DNA from: Primula veris
Taxonomy: Eukaryota > Streptophyta > Magnoliopsida > Ericales > Primulaceae
Length of the DNA stretch: 64,000 bases
Direction: 5' to 3'
Assembly: GCA_963682055.1 (NCBI GenBank)
Contig: OY821750.1
Coordinates: 12,774,501-12,838,500 of the forward strand
How positions within the stretch are numbered: position 1 is the first letter of the stretch; each line of letters starts with the position of its first letter. Positions 1 through 10,649 of the stretch are shown in pieces. A program made the position numbers and the translations under genes. The notes below the pieces were generated by a model, which was given only the letters and a program-made list of their open reading frames with translations, was not told where the DNA came from and searched no databases.

Positions 1-3000
1 ACATAAAATATGCAGACTTGCTCGAAAGAGTGCCACCGTCATCCTCATTGACTTGTGAGTCGCCAAAGGAAAAGACAATATTGACCTCCAAATTCTTACC
101 AGGGGACCAATATATACCATTGGTAGATATGCTCATATTCTCTATACGTATTATACCAGCAGTAATGTGTATTGAACTTGAGGAGTGAGAGGTGCCGAGA
201 GATAAACCTTTTGAAGGCATTTTACCCAACATGCAACCGGCTTGCTTGAGGAATGGAGGATACTTGATATCTGCAGCACAAAATGCAAAAAATGGTGAAA
301 AAACACACCAATGCATAACAAAGAATAGAGATGGTTTAACATTGAGCAGTTCCGTAATTTTGGAAATGGAAAGGTATAATTCAACAAACCACTGATGTAA
401 GGAGTTAATTTCCAAAAAAAATAAAACTGATGTAAGGAGTTTCTCTACAAACAACCTTGGACGAGTGGACGTGCCCCACATGATGTTGTCTCAAGAGTTG
501 TGTAATTACTAATTAGTTATCTTTAAACATATATGCTCTGTATCTGTCATGCAAGTGTAACAAAAACTTTCTAGCCAGAGGCGACTGTATAATAACAATA
601 TTTAATATTATACCTTAAAGCTTGCCGTGATACCCTTTCTTTAAGAAATAACCCACAAGTTGCCCACAAAACTACAAAAAGCCCAAAAAAGACATGACAT
701 AAAAGACCGAAAGAGTTGGCTAAACCGTTAAAGTGGTATGCGCCATTCCATAGACCAGTTTCCTCAAATTCATTAATAGCATTAGACTGCATTTCAGTAC
801 TTAAATAATACTTTGGATTGCCATCCTAATTGTTACTAAAGTTGAGCTGTAACAGAATAACGTACAAACATTCAGAACCGATACACTACGGAGATCAGTT
901 GAGCCACACGTCTAGGAGTGTATGCTACTAAATCAAGCTCTCCCACTGCTCAGTTATCTAAGCATATAAAGTTCTGACTTAAGAATTAAATGATTAGCTC
1001 TTCTACGCTAACAGGCAACTCAATGCCTTCAACCCTACTGCTTGCAACTAATCGGACAAAAAAGGCTCTCAGGCTCAAGAACCTAAATGAGAAAGGAGGT
1101 GCAGAAAAATAAGAAAAAGTGTAATTTACCAGAAAAGTTCTTGTCTTTGGACGGTTCCAAATATGATGGCTCATGGTTCGAAGTTGATACAACACATTTA
1201 TTTTTGCCTTGCAACACAAGTTCGCTTCCTGCATTCTCTTGAGGGGCTCCATAATTAACGTCCTAAAATAGTTTCTTTCATTAATATGATGCAGAAATAA
1301 TAATGCAAATCACATAACCAAAGAAGGAGAATGACTTGGATTGCTCGAATAAGATTACCTGATCGACAAGGGGTATTTGATCGTATAGAATGTTTTCACT
1401 TTGCATTGTCTTTGAAGGATCCAGAGTGCCAGAGAGAGAGACATCTTCACTTTCATTGAAGAAGTTAAGGTAGTCTTCCACCCTGTCGAAACTGGAACGT
1501 TTATCCTCAACGGGGATTGACAGATCATCAGTTTCCAAGAATGCCAAATCATCGGTTGGAGGATAAGTCATAGCATCCAAGAAAGGTTCATCAATCAAGT
1601 AATCAACATCCTCTAATTCCAGAGAATTACTTGATTCACCGATAAATTCGTGCTTTACTATTTTCATGTCCATATCACTTTCCACTGGCAAATAAAACAA
1701 TTTCTGTTCGGTATGTTCTTCAGGAATTGTGGAGCATCCGTTATTATCTAGTAAAGGGTTTTGAGGATCATCAATGAAGTTTTCCGGATGCTCGATTTGA
1801 TTACCATCATCCCCATAATAGAAACTCTCAGGAAGCTGAACTTCTTCTGATGGAATTTCTGTCGTGAGAAACTGAAATAGATGAGAGGAAACTAGATTAA
1901 CATGATAATTTATAAAATTAACCAAACTGAAGAGAAAGGAACAGGGACGTCTAGGGGAAATATATTTTGTGGCACATAAAGCCCCATCTGCCCACATGAA
2001 GACACCATTGGATAACAAAATAAACAGACATGATACATCAATCTTTGAAGAAAACAAAAATCATCGTAAATTTAAAAATTCCCTCATAGCATGTTGTTAT
2101 CTAATTTGAAGACCACGTAAAACAAAACAAGGAAGCACATGCACTTCAAAGCAAGGTTATCAACGCGACTTTACAAAAAAAAAAGGTTATCAAAGTGTTG
2201 TGATTAGGATAATGATAGTACCCTAGTTCCTAGCATGCAACTCCACACAATCAATCGAAATCATTACATGCTAGGGACCTTTTAGAAATGAAGATCTCTC
2301 AATCTGGCCACCTGGGTTCTGAATTATCATATTTTAGCTCCTGCGTTTGCAACCTTTTCCCCGTTTACTTAATATGTATGCATCTAGTATATTTTTTTAC
2401 AGACTTTTAAACATATGTAAAGAGGGTCTGTTAATTTGATAACAATAGTTTAAAGAGATCAAACCTGCTCAAGTTCATCTCCATCAATTGAGAAATTATC
2501 AGCTATAGCCAATTCTGCGGTAGCTACCTCAGGTGTCAAGTCCGAATCGAAATTTTCCCATTCATCCTCGACCAACGGTGCCCCATACTGCTCTCCATTC
2601 TTTGGACCCGTCCCACTCTTTTGAAAGACTCTACACAGGACAAAGGCATCTTTCTGCACACGAATCAAAATTAAAATGCCAAATAATATTAGCTGGGAAA
2701 TTACTATAAAAAAAATTACATAAAGAAGCTAGTCATTACAATTTTTCACTTTTATCTCTCCAAACTCAAGCTTATATTGATTTAACATATCTTTGTTGAA
2801 TCATTTAAAAAAAAAAGTATATACATACATAACCCCAATACGCACCACAATTGAAAACATGTCTTTAAGTTCATAGCAAACTTAAAAAGAACAACCAAAT
2901 CTTTCATATAGACTGATGCAGCATGTAAATTAATTTGTTTTCAGTTTTCACTATCTTCTAAAAGAGTGCCATTTCATTTTCACGTGTCTTTTTGTGTTAA

Positions 3001-5306
3001 TTCTATTCCCTTTTAAGTGGCGACTTCACATTGGAAATTTGTTCTAATGGTTGTGCTCTTTTTAAAGGGAAGTGTTTTTTCAAAAGGTACAATTTTTAGG
3101 AGTATGCTCAGATTGGATGGGGAATATTTCAAGAGATTTTGGCAGCCTTTTGTTAATTGAGTATAGTATTGAAAGTTTCCTTTTCTGTTAGGTGTTAATT
3201 TTCTCCTTTATTATGAAATGAGAGTTTGATCTTCAGAATATAAATAAGGTTTCTCATTAAGGTTTGGTATCCTATATCACAAACACACACAAAAAACATA
3301 ACCTTACCGGACATATTCCAGCTTTATCCAGTTCCTCATCAACAAGCCTATATTCATGCATTACCCAGTTGCTTCTTGCACCCTTTGGGGCTCGACCACT
3401 GTGATACACGAGCGTTTTCTTCATCCCAACGGTTTTTGTCCTGTGAAAAACAGGCCGATCTTTTCCAGTTGTCTTCCAATATCCATTTTCAGTAGCTCTG
3501 TTTGTTTTTGCGCCGTTACTATACTTTTTATCCAGTACTGTAAAAAAGTACCACTCCAAGTCCCTACTCTTCAGTTTTGACATCCCTAAAACATTACGAT
3601 GTACCGAAATATTGGATTCTTTTAGCCGCCAAGTACAGTGATGTTTACAAATACAAAGAAATGACAGCCAGTTTGACCTATTCGCTTAAACAAGTCAATC
3701 TATAATACTTAAAAAAATCAAACAAGTCGATCAAGAAGGGGTAAACATATTGCATACGAATCGATTGGAACCCTGAAATCCCAAAACTCACTTAAACATT
3801 TAATTGATCATAAAAACCGAGTAAAACTAGACAAGGTTGAAAAATCAAATAGTTATTTTTCCAACAGCTTTTATAGTTGCATACATCAAATCATATCCAA
3901 ATATTATTCCATAATACAATTCAGTCAAGAAGGAGAACCAAACATTAAGAATAAGTATAACAGTTGAGAACCACAATAATCCAAGTCTATTAAGTTACAC
4001 AATGCGCACAAAACCACTTTAAATTCTTAATTCCACACTTTCAGCCTTGTATCATTGCAGCTCTTAAAGCCTTTTTGGCTTGAAAGATAGCTTGCACTTG
4101 CACAACTTTTCTGGTATATATGGCCTAAAGGCTATAAACATTAAGCCGGACGAAGCTATCTTTTTACTCGATGCTTGTTAGGTTGCATCTTAAAGTTGTA
4201 GTTGTTTTGATTATTTGTCTTTGAAGTTAAATATCTTTGAAAGACCAGAGCTTATAAGCTAAGAGTTCATTAGTTTTTTGCTCCAAAAAAGCTTCACACA
4301 TGTAGCTTCTTTTTGCTTAAGAACTGTAATGGAGCTCCTCTTGAATTGTTACTTTTTAATTTTTATTGTTTCTTTTTTTATTTCCCTCATATGACAAAGT
4401 GCTCTTAAATTATTTATAGTTTTGTTATTTAGCATTTGCTTTTATAATTCTCTGATTTGCAAACCCAAATTCAACTATACATTAGCAAGATCAAGTCTAA
4501 AAGAAATTATACATACACACACTCAGGATTGGCCTTATACTAAAGTAATTCTTCTTTTTTTATGTGAGTGGAATTTCTGATTTTATACACAACCTCCAAA
4601 CCCATTGATCCATAAATTCTCTAAACCTATATATACCTATATACCTATATATACGTAAATTTTGTAATCTTAAATAATTCCTTATTCTTATTTCGTAATA
4701 AACAATCTAAAATGTTGGCTACTTAAGTGTGTTATCACGGTTTAAAACATTTAAAATAAATCCAGCTATTAAACCAAGTCTAAAAATTTACTTCAAATAA
4801 AATCCACAGTATTATACATTTGAGAATAATTCAACCATTAATTCGACAAATCCACTAAATCAAGCTTATAATTGCTACAAAAAGAAACCTTTGGGTAAAA
4901 CAATACTAATTATGAGTGTATAACAATCCAGCTTATTAACCTTAAAAATGCTACAAAAAAGAATCCTTTGGGTAAAACAATTCCAACAATGAATATATAT
5001 AAATAGATACAAAACAATTCCAACAATTAAGCTTAAAAATGCTACAAAAAAAGAAGCAAAATAATTTAAACAATGAATGAATACATAAGATAGATACATA
5101 TATAGAGACAGGGACATTAACTAACCAGGTAGTTCCCAAGGCTCAGACTTATAAATATCGATATCGGAAATAGTATCAAATCGAAACGGTTTCGAACTAA
5201 TCCTACGGCGGAGATAGTATCTAACAAGCTCCTCATCCGTCGGATGAAACCTAAACCCCGGTGCTAAACACCTTGATGACGTCACCTCATGAACACCCAG
5301 ATCCAT
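1..5306 (-). CDS. NAC transcription factor, ANAC053/ANAC078 (NTL) type, 3' end outside the window
   Basis: Spliced model on the minus strand: exons 5306-5126, 3585-3308, 2653-2465, 1871-1359, 1262-1130 and 270 to beyond base 1. All junctions are GT-AG and the phases close, giving about 521 residues before the edge. Exon 1 carries NAC subdomain A ([19 protein letters not shown], residues 14-32). Exon 2 carries the DNA-binding core ([45 protein letters not shown]). Exon 3 gives [20 protein letters not shown], typical of the ANAC053/ANAC078 subgroup, and exon 4 is an acidic activation region ([22 protein letters not shown]). The last visible exon has the [13 protein letters not shown] / NGIYWSPGK block that precedes the C-terminal membrane anchor in these proteins, so the anchor should lie just outside. 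In Arabidopsis, ANAC053 and ANAC078 are membrane-released activators of stress and proteasome genes; that role is inferred by family. The start is the ATG in front of the NAC domain, behind a CT-rich leader. The orthologue name is less certain than the family. Confidence 0.92.
4862..5060. repeat. Imperfect repeats in NAC intron 1
   Basis: A block containing TGCTACAAAAA followed by a ..CCTTTGGGTAAAACAAT.. segment recurs at about 4872 and 4950, and a third partial copy lies near 5040. It is inside the large first intron of the NAC gene. No coding content. Confidence 0.55.
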
Positions 5307-5308
5307 GT

Positions 5309-5342
5309 CTATATATATATATATAGTGAGAGAGAGAGAGAG
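5309..5342. repeat. (TA)n and (GA)n microsatellites in the NAC leader
   Basis: A TA run followed by a GA run on the plus strand lies a few bases upstream of the NAC start codon. On the gene strand this reads as a CT-rich tract, then TA repeats, then ATG. CT-rich leaders are common in plant 5' UTRs; any regulatory role is inference. Confidence 0.7.
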
Positions 5343-5769
5343 TTTGATGGGGTTTTAAAAATAGGAATCAAAAGAGTTTCTGTTTTGAATGTCACTTTAC
5401 AAAATGGATAATGCAAGTAACCCCTGGGTTTATGCTGATTGGTAAATAGCCCCTCACACTTTGTATTTTTGCAATTGGCCCATTGTAAGATCCGGGGTGA
5501 GTGAGAGAGTTTTAATCGGGTTTTAAATTTTGGAATCAAGAGTTTCTGTTTTTGTGCTCAATCTTTTTTTTAAAATTACTTTATAAAATTATGCCCCCCT
5601 AGACTTTGTGTTTTTTCAATTGGTCCATATGGGGAGAGTTTGTGAGGTTTGGTTTTTTAGTTGTTTTTTGGGAGGTAAATCGATGTGTATATATATAAAT
5701 ATAGAGAGGCCGATGAATACAACTAAAAGAGAACAAAAATCCATTGGTCAACGATAAATTCGGCAATTA

Positions 5770-6041
5770 GGGTCCGTTTGGTAATATATCTTTTTAGTTA
5801 ATTTTTGGAATTCTGATTTTAAAAATCTGTGGATATTTGGACAGTCAGATTATTTATCTTCTAAAAAGCAGTTTTTTAGGCTGAAAAATCTAGAAAAATC
5901 CAAATTTTAAAATCTAGATTTTCAATGTATTTTTAAAATCATTTCATAATAATTTATTAGACCATTTAAAACAAAAATTTATAAACATGACCAATAGATT
6001 AAAAAAAATTTGGACTAAAAAAGATGTTACCAAACGGACCC
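5770..6041. mobile_element. 272-bp MITE with terminal inverted repeats
   Basis: The left end GGGTCCGTTTGGTAA (5770-5784) is the exact reverse complement of the right end (6027-6041). Imperfect inverted similarity continues inward for roughly 45 bp. ATTA stands on both sides (5766-5769 and 6042-6045) and may be the target duplication. It has no coding capacity. It lies about 460 bp upstream of the NAC start codon. The superfamily is not settled: the TIR resembles Tourist/Harbinger and some hAT MITEs, but the flank fits neither a TTA/TAA nor an 8-bp duplication cleanly. Confidence 0.8.
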
Positions 6042-6045
6042 ATTA

Positions 6046-7719
6046 GTCTCCAAGACCGCTTGATGAATTTATTTATAGGATTGTTGCTCACTTTAGAAAG
6101 ATTATTCATACTATTTTGAACATAAACGGTCTAGATAATATTGGTTCATTTTTTTTTTTTTTGGCTATTAGTTTTAGTTAAAATTAATGGTGAGATTAAG
6201 TATTGAAATTTAAGTGGTTTTTTTTAAGAACGTAAATGATTATAGTTATCTGCATCAATATTTGTCTTTTACAATTATCGATCATATATATCCAGGTTCG
6301 AAATCACGTAACTTTTTACTTGATGATTTGTTGCGGTCATTTTTTTCTTTATTCTATATGGTTGTTTGGTATCTTTGCAACTCAGGCACCCAAATGCAGA
6401 CGGACACTGTATTCGAAAAATAACATTTTTTTTGTGTTAATGAAATTTATTTGTTCGGAATTGCTTGAAATGGTTATTATTCATCATTTGTTTATGACAT
6501 ACACATGAATTGGCACAATGCATATAACAAACAAACAATGTTTTTAAAAACAACCTAATAAATTCATAGTTACATCGTTTTCAAGATGTCATTAGGTTTA
6601 AAGCATATTAGATAAATAGATAGTACATAGGGAAGAATTGCAAAAACTTTAAGATCATATGGGTATATTTTATAATTACACATTTTTTTTAGGGCTATTC
6701 CATTTTACACTAATTATAAAACTTAAAATAGTTGTTTGTTGGGAGCATCGACGACTAAGGAAGTTAGGTACGGGGAGTTGTTTTTTCATTATCCATAACT
6801 CATATCTATTACCTATGTAACTACCATTCCACGTCTATACGGTGGTTATTTTTTATTTTTTTTAATAGATGAATTCTCTCACATTAAAAAAATAATAATA
6901 AAAAAAAATTCCACAATTTAAAAAAAAAAATAAAAAAATCTAACCATCAACTATCGAACTCCTTTCTATCTCAAATTAAAATAATTTTTTTCTCCAATCA
7001 ACATCATTCTACCACTACAATTATCAACTAAGTATTTATTTTTATTATTAAGCTTAAATTTTGTGTAAATAGATATAATCATTAATAAGTTATAACATTT
7101 ATTAATTAAAATTTTTTAAGTTTTTTTTATTGAATTTTAAATATTTATATTCAAATTTGGTTACTCACAACTAATGTTGGTCTAATTGTATAATGTTATA
7201 TGTTATCTAATAACACTTAAGTAATGAAACAAAATTTAGATCAAGGCTTAAAAAAACTTGCTTCGGACATTTTCTTGTTTTGGAGTTTAGGTTAGTAATT
7301 AAGTTGTTGGATTCTTATAATTTTTTGGAAGTTAAATGTATTATCTCATATATTTAAATTTATGTATATGCTATTGTATCATTTAGATTTGATAGTGATA
7401 TTTGTTAATATATTCAATTATTTAAGTACCTATCACAGAAAAAATAAACTTAAATACAGGTCCCATTGATGGTACCGTTTTATACGAGCAGAAACATCGT
7501 ATTTGTAATATCATTTGTGCATCAACGAAATATTTATCTAATAAATAACATTCATTTATCTAATTTATTCAATCACACTATAAACGATTGTAAAAAAAAT
7601 ATAAATAATTATTTTTACCTACAACATTAAACGGAGTATATCACGTGGTTTTGAAAATAAATAAAAATAGCCAATTAGTTAAAATATGGAAAAGATTTTT
7701 TGAGACAAAGCAGAGTACT
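6046..7719. other. AT-rich intergenic DNA, no gene seen
   Basis: Very AT-rich sequence with long A and T runs. The open frames here are short, low in complexity and without recognisable domains. Confidence 0.6.
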
Positions 7720-8097
7720 TTAAAAATGATTTCTATAATCATAACTTATCCCGAATTCAGTTGGCGAACAATTAATATTATGTTCGTTATTATCTGGTTT
7801 GGGATTTTCGTTATATTCATCATGATCCCGCTGAGATTCTACAAACTGACTTGTAAAAACTTCTTGTGATGCACCAGGTTGGTGACTCGTGTAATTATAG
7901 TCACCACTTACAAACTGATTATCAAAATACGGGTTGAGATGATTATTGAAATACGGATCATAAGAAAACTGAGCATTGCCATAGGGATCAGTCGGAAAAT
8001 TGATATTTTGAGATGAAAAAAAAGTATTTTGATTAGGATCGATCGAAAATTGGGTGTTTTGGGGAGTATTATCCGGATGAGATAAATTAAGATTCAT
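7720..8097 (-). CDS. Unrecognised 125-residue N/Q/P-rich ORF, probably a decayed TE fragment
   Basis: The ORF opens with MNLNLSHPDNTPQNTQF and is rich in Asn, Gln, Pro, Phe and Tyr, with repeated DPY/DPN motifs (TDPYGNAQFSYDPYFNNHLN). Such compositions occur at the N-termini of Myb/SANT-like proteins of Harbinger elements in plants, but no SANT domain or transposase follows on this strand and the DNA beyond its stop is AT-rich. No function is assigned. It could be a chance ORF. Confidence 0.25.
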   Translation of the reverse strand: MNLNLSHPDNTPQNTQFSIDPNQNTFFSSQNINFPTDPYGNAQFSYDPYFNNHLNPYFDNQFVSGDYNYTSHQPGASQEVFTSQFVESQRDHDEYNENPKPDNNEHNINCSPTEFGISYDYRNHF

Positions 8098-9635
8098 TCC
8101 TCAAATATTATAATTGTTATCCATACTTGATAACACGAATTATAGAATCAGCTAGAGAGATACTAATATGATAAACTGAATTCAAGTTTTGGTTTGATGT
8201 TTTAAACTAATAACGTTCACGTTTTATAGAGTTTTTCTAGATGAATCGTCAAATCAAATAATAATAAAAAATTCGTATAGTCAAATCAGATATTTTATTA
8301 CTGTATAGTTAAATCAAATAATTTTATAAAAAGACAATTTTTTTTTGTATTTTATTGATTATTAAATGAAATTGTCATAATCGAATATATTCGATAAAAC
8401 GCAAAATTCTGAAAAGCACCAAATTGGTGGGTTAATAGCCACGTAGACGTGAGATTGGCAATCCCGGGTCATACGTGACTATTTCTCAATCGTGTGCATT
8501 TAATCATGAAAAAAAAAAAGAATTAAGTGATTAAAAAAGAAAGACATGTAGACATGGGATTGACAATCATGAATTACTAATAAATATAATAAACATGCTT
8601 AATTAAAAAATAACTGTCCGTTAGGTACGGTGCTTTTTTTTGGAAGCCAAGGTTTATATGAAAGGTGAGGTGTTACAAGTCACTCAAGTTCACGTGCCTA
8701 GCACCTTATTTCATTTTGACTCTACGTGGCCCATGAGTAGAGTTGCACAGTAGTACTTCGAAAATGATACGTATGGTGTACTTGATAATTCCATAAGTAT
8801 GCTATGAGTTAATCTAAAATAGTCATATTTTTTAAGTTATTATAATATAATTTTCACATTAATTATTTTATCATCTCTCTTATAACATTAAAATATTATA
8901 TATATATAAATATATATATATTCTTTAATGATTTACTTTCGACTCATATTAATTTTTTAATTTAATGTAGCTTATCCCGATCACTTTCAAATTTACAATA
9001 TACCAATTATCCCGATCACTTTCAAATTTATAATATAAACAAAATCAAAAAAAGTTGAACCTGTCAAATTTTATCCATTTTTTTCAAAAATACTCTCACT
9101 ATCTTTTAATAACTAACAATGTATCTAATCTAATTAATTAACAATTTATCTTCCATATATTTTACTTATTACGGATGTAGGCTAAATTAATTAATAATTC
9201 GTTTTAACCTGCATAAATACAATAAATGATACAAAATATTATGCTCAAAATAAAATATATTACTAAATTTATGCCAACGTTTATTAGTTTTAATTTATAA
9301 CAGAACAATTCATTCCATTGAATTCGGGGGAATGACATGAGTTTCTCTATATTTGAGAAAACTATATGAAAACTTATGTGATACCATTTTAATAAAATTT
9401 TTCCTATTTATAAGAGAAAGTGGTTATTTAGGATAACTGATGTAGGTATGCTAACAATAATTATATCTTCCTCAAATTTGAGGATAAACACTTACTTTTT
9501 TGTAGCTTATCCCGATCACTTTCAAATTTACAATATACCAATTTTTCTATAACTTTTCCAATTACAATTAAATAATTTATTTTTAGAAAATATGAAAGAA
9601 TTGTGTGGAGAAGAGTGGAGTAGTATTATATACGG
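8098..9635. other. Intergenic DNA with small direct repeats
   Basis: No gene is seen. The sequence (A)GTCAAATCAAATAA recurs about three times at 8248-8320. A degenerate duplicated block (ACGTAGACGTGAGATTGGCAAT / ATGTAGACATGGGATTGACAAT) lies at about 8440 and 8550. A CACGTG G-box core at about 8692 cannot be tied to a gene. Confidence 0.5.
8966..9542. repeat. 42-bp direct repeat, two exact copies and one partial
   Basis: A 42-bp sequence beginning TGTAGCTTATCCCGATCAC occurs identically at 8966-9007 and 9501-9542. A partial copy (ATCCCGATCACTTTCAAATT) follows directly after the first, at about 9009. The spacing of 535 bp and AT-rich interior suggest an ancient local duplication or the ends of a decayed element. 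Confidence 0.75.
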
Positions 9636-10564
9636 TAGGGGTGGGCACGGAGCGGATTGAGACGGATTGGTCTCAATCCTAACCCGCCCCGTAAAATAAA
9701 TGGCGGGACGGATTGGGGCGGATTAGTGAAATTCAAATCTCAACCCAACCCAACCCAACCCAACCCATTATAATTAAAACTCCAACCCAACCCAACCCAA
9801 CCCAACCCATTATCAAGCGGGGCGGATTGGGTGCAGGTTGTTTCTTGAATTTTCATTTTAGCCATTAATTTTTCATTATTTTGCATAATTTACCTAAATA
9901 TTTTTTAAAAAATAAATCTTTCAAATAGAAATATAAACTAAAAGTCAACCAAAATACGTTTAGAATGTTCGGAATAAGTAACAAAGCTAAAACAAAACAA
10001 AACAAAACAAATTGTTCTTCATCAACATAATCAAAATAAAGTTCAATAGCTAATTGAATCCACAAGTTCAATAGCTACGGATTTTGTAATAACTTTATAT
10101 AACTTTATATTTGACTATACTTCAATTACAAATAAAGTTTTTAAAAATAAAAATCACCCATACTGCCTAGACCCAGATTAAAAATTCCTTCTTTTTGTAA
10201 GTACGAGATAATACATTGAATTTATAAGACAATATATCAATCGAATCATTAAGCTTAAGTTTGGACAATCAAAAGATTTTTTGTCTATATATATAATTTT
10301 TCTTAAATCAATACTATTGTAATATAGAAACTTTTATTAAAAAAGATCTTGAGAAAATTTATATATATATATATATGCGGATTGAAACGGGTTGGGGCGA
10401 ATTAACACGCGGTTTGGAAACCTCAACCCTAACCCAACCCACGAATTTTTTTACGGATTGGGGCGGGGCGGATTTAACTTTTTTTGACACCTAACCCGCC
10501 CCAATCCGCCCCAATCCGCACGGATTGGGTTATGGGGCGGGTTTGCGGATTTTTGATCCCCCTA
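9636..10564. mobile_element. Non-autonomous hAT element with a perfect 8-bp target duplication
   Basis: The element starts TAGGGGTGGGCACGG and ends GATCCCCCTA, so the outermost bases are inverted (TAGGGG.../...CCCCTA). Direct copies of ATATACGG flank it exactly (9628-9635 and 10565-10572); an 8-bp duplication is the hAT signature. Subterminal regions are packed with inverted GGATTGGGGCGG-type and AACCCAACCC-type motifs, as expected for hAT transposase binding regions. The middle is AT-rich and has no transposase, so mobilisation would need a partner element. Confidence 0.9.
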
Positions 10565-10649
10565 ATATACGGAGTAAATGATTAATACAAAAAGTTTTGG
10601 GGAGAGTTACTGCATCCTTCTAAATAAAGTCATCAAGTGCTCATTTAAG

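Noticed and set aside
571..792. Minus-strand ORF with a hydrophobic, membrane-like stretch, as a terminal NAC exon
   Set aside because: It lies inside intron 5. The phase from exon 5 (one base carried) gives an immediate stop at its acceptor, while the exon at 270-1 joins in phase and has family motifs. An alternative transcript cannot be excluded.
986..1252. 88-residue minus-strand ORF
   Set aside because: It overlaps NAC exon 5 in another frame; the exon frame has the sensible protein.
9742..9809. Interstitial telomere repeats
   Set aside because: AACCC runs lack the plant AAACCCT telomere unit and are part of the hAT subterminal repeats.
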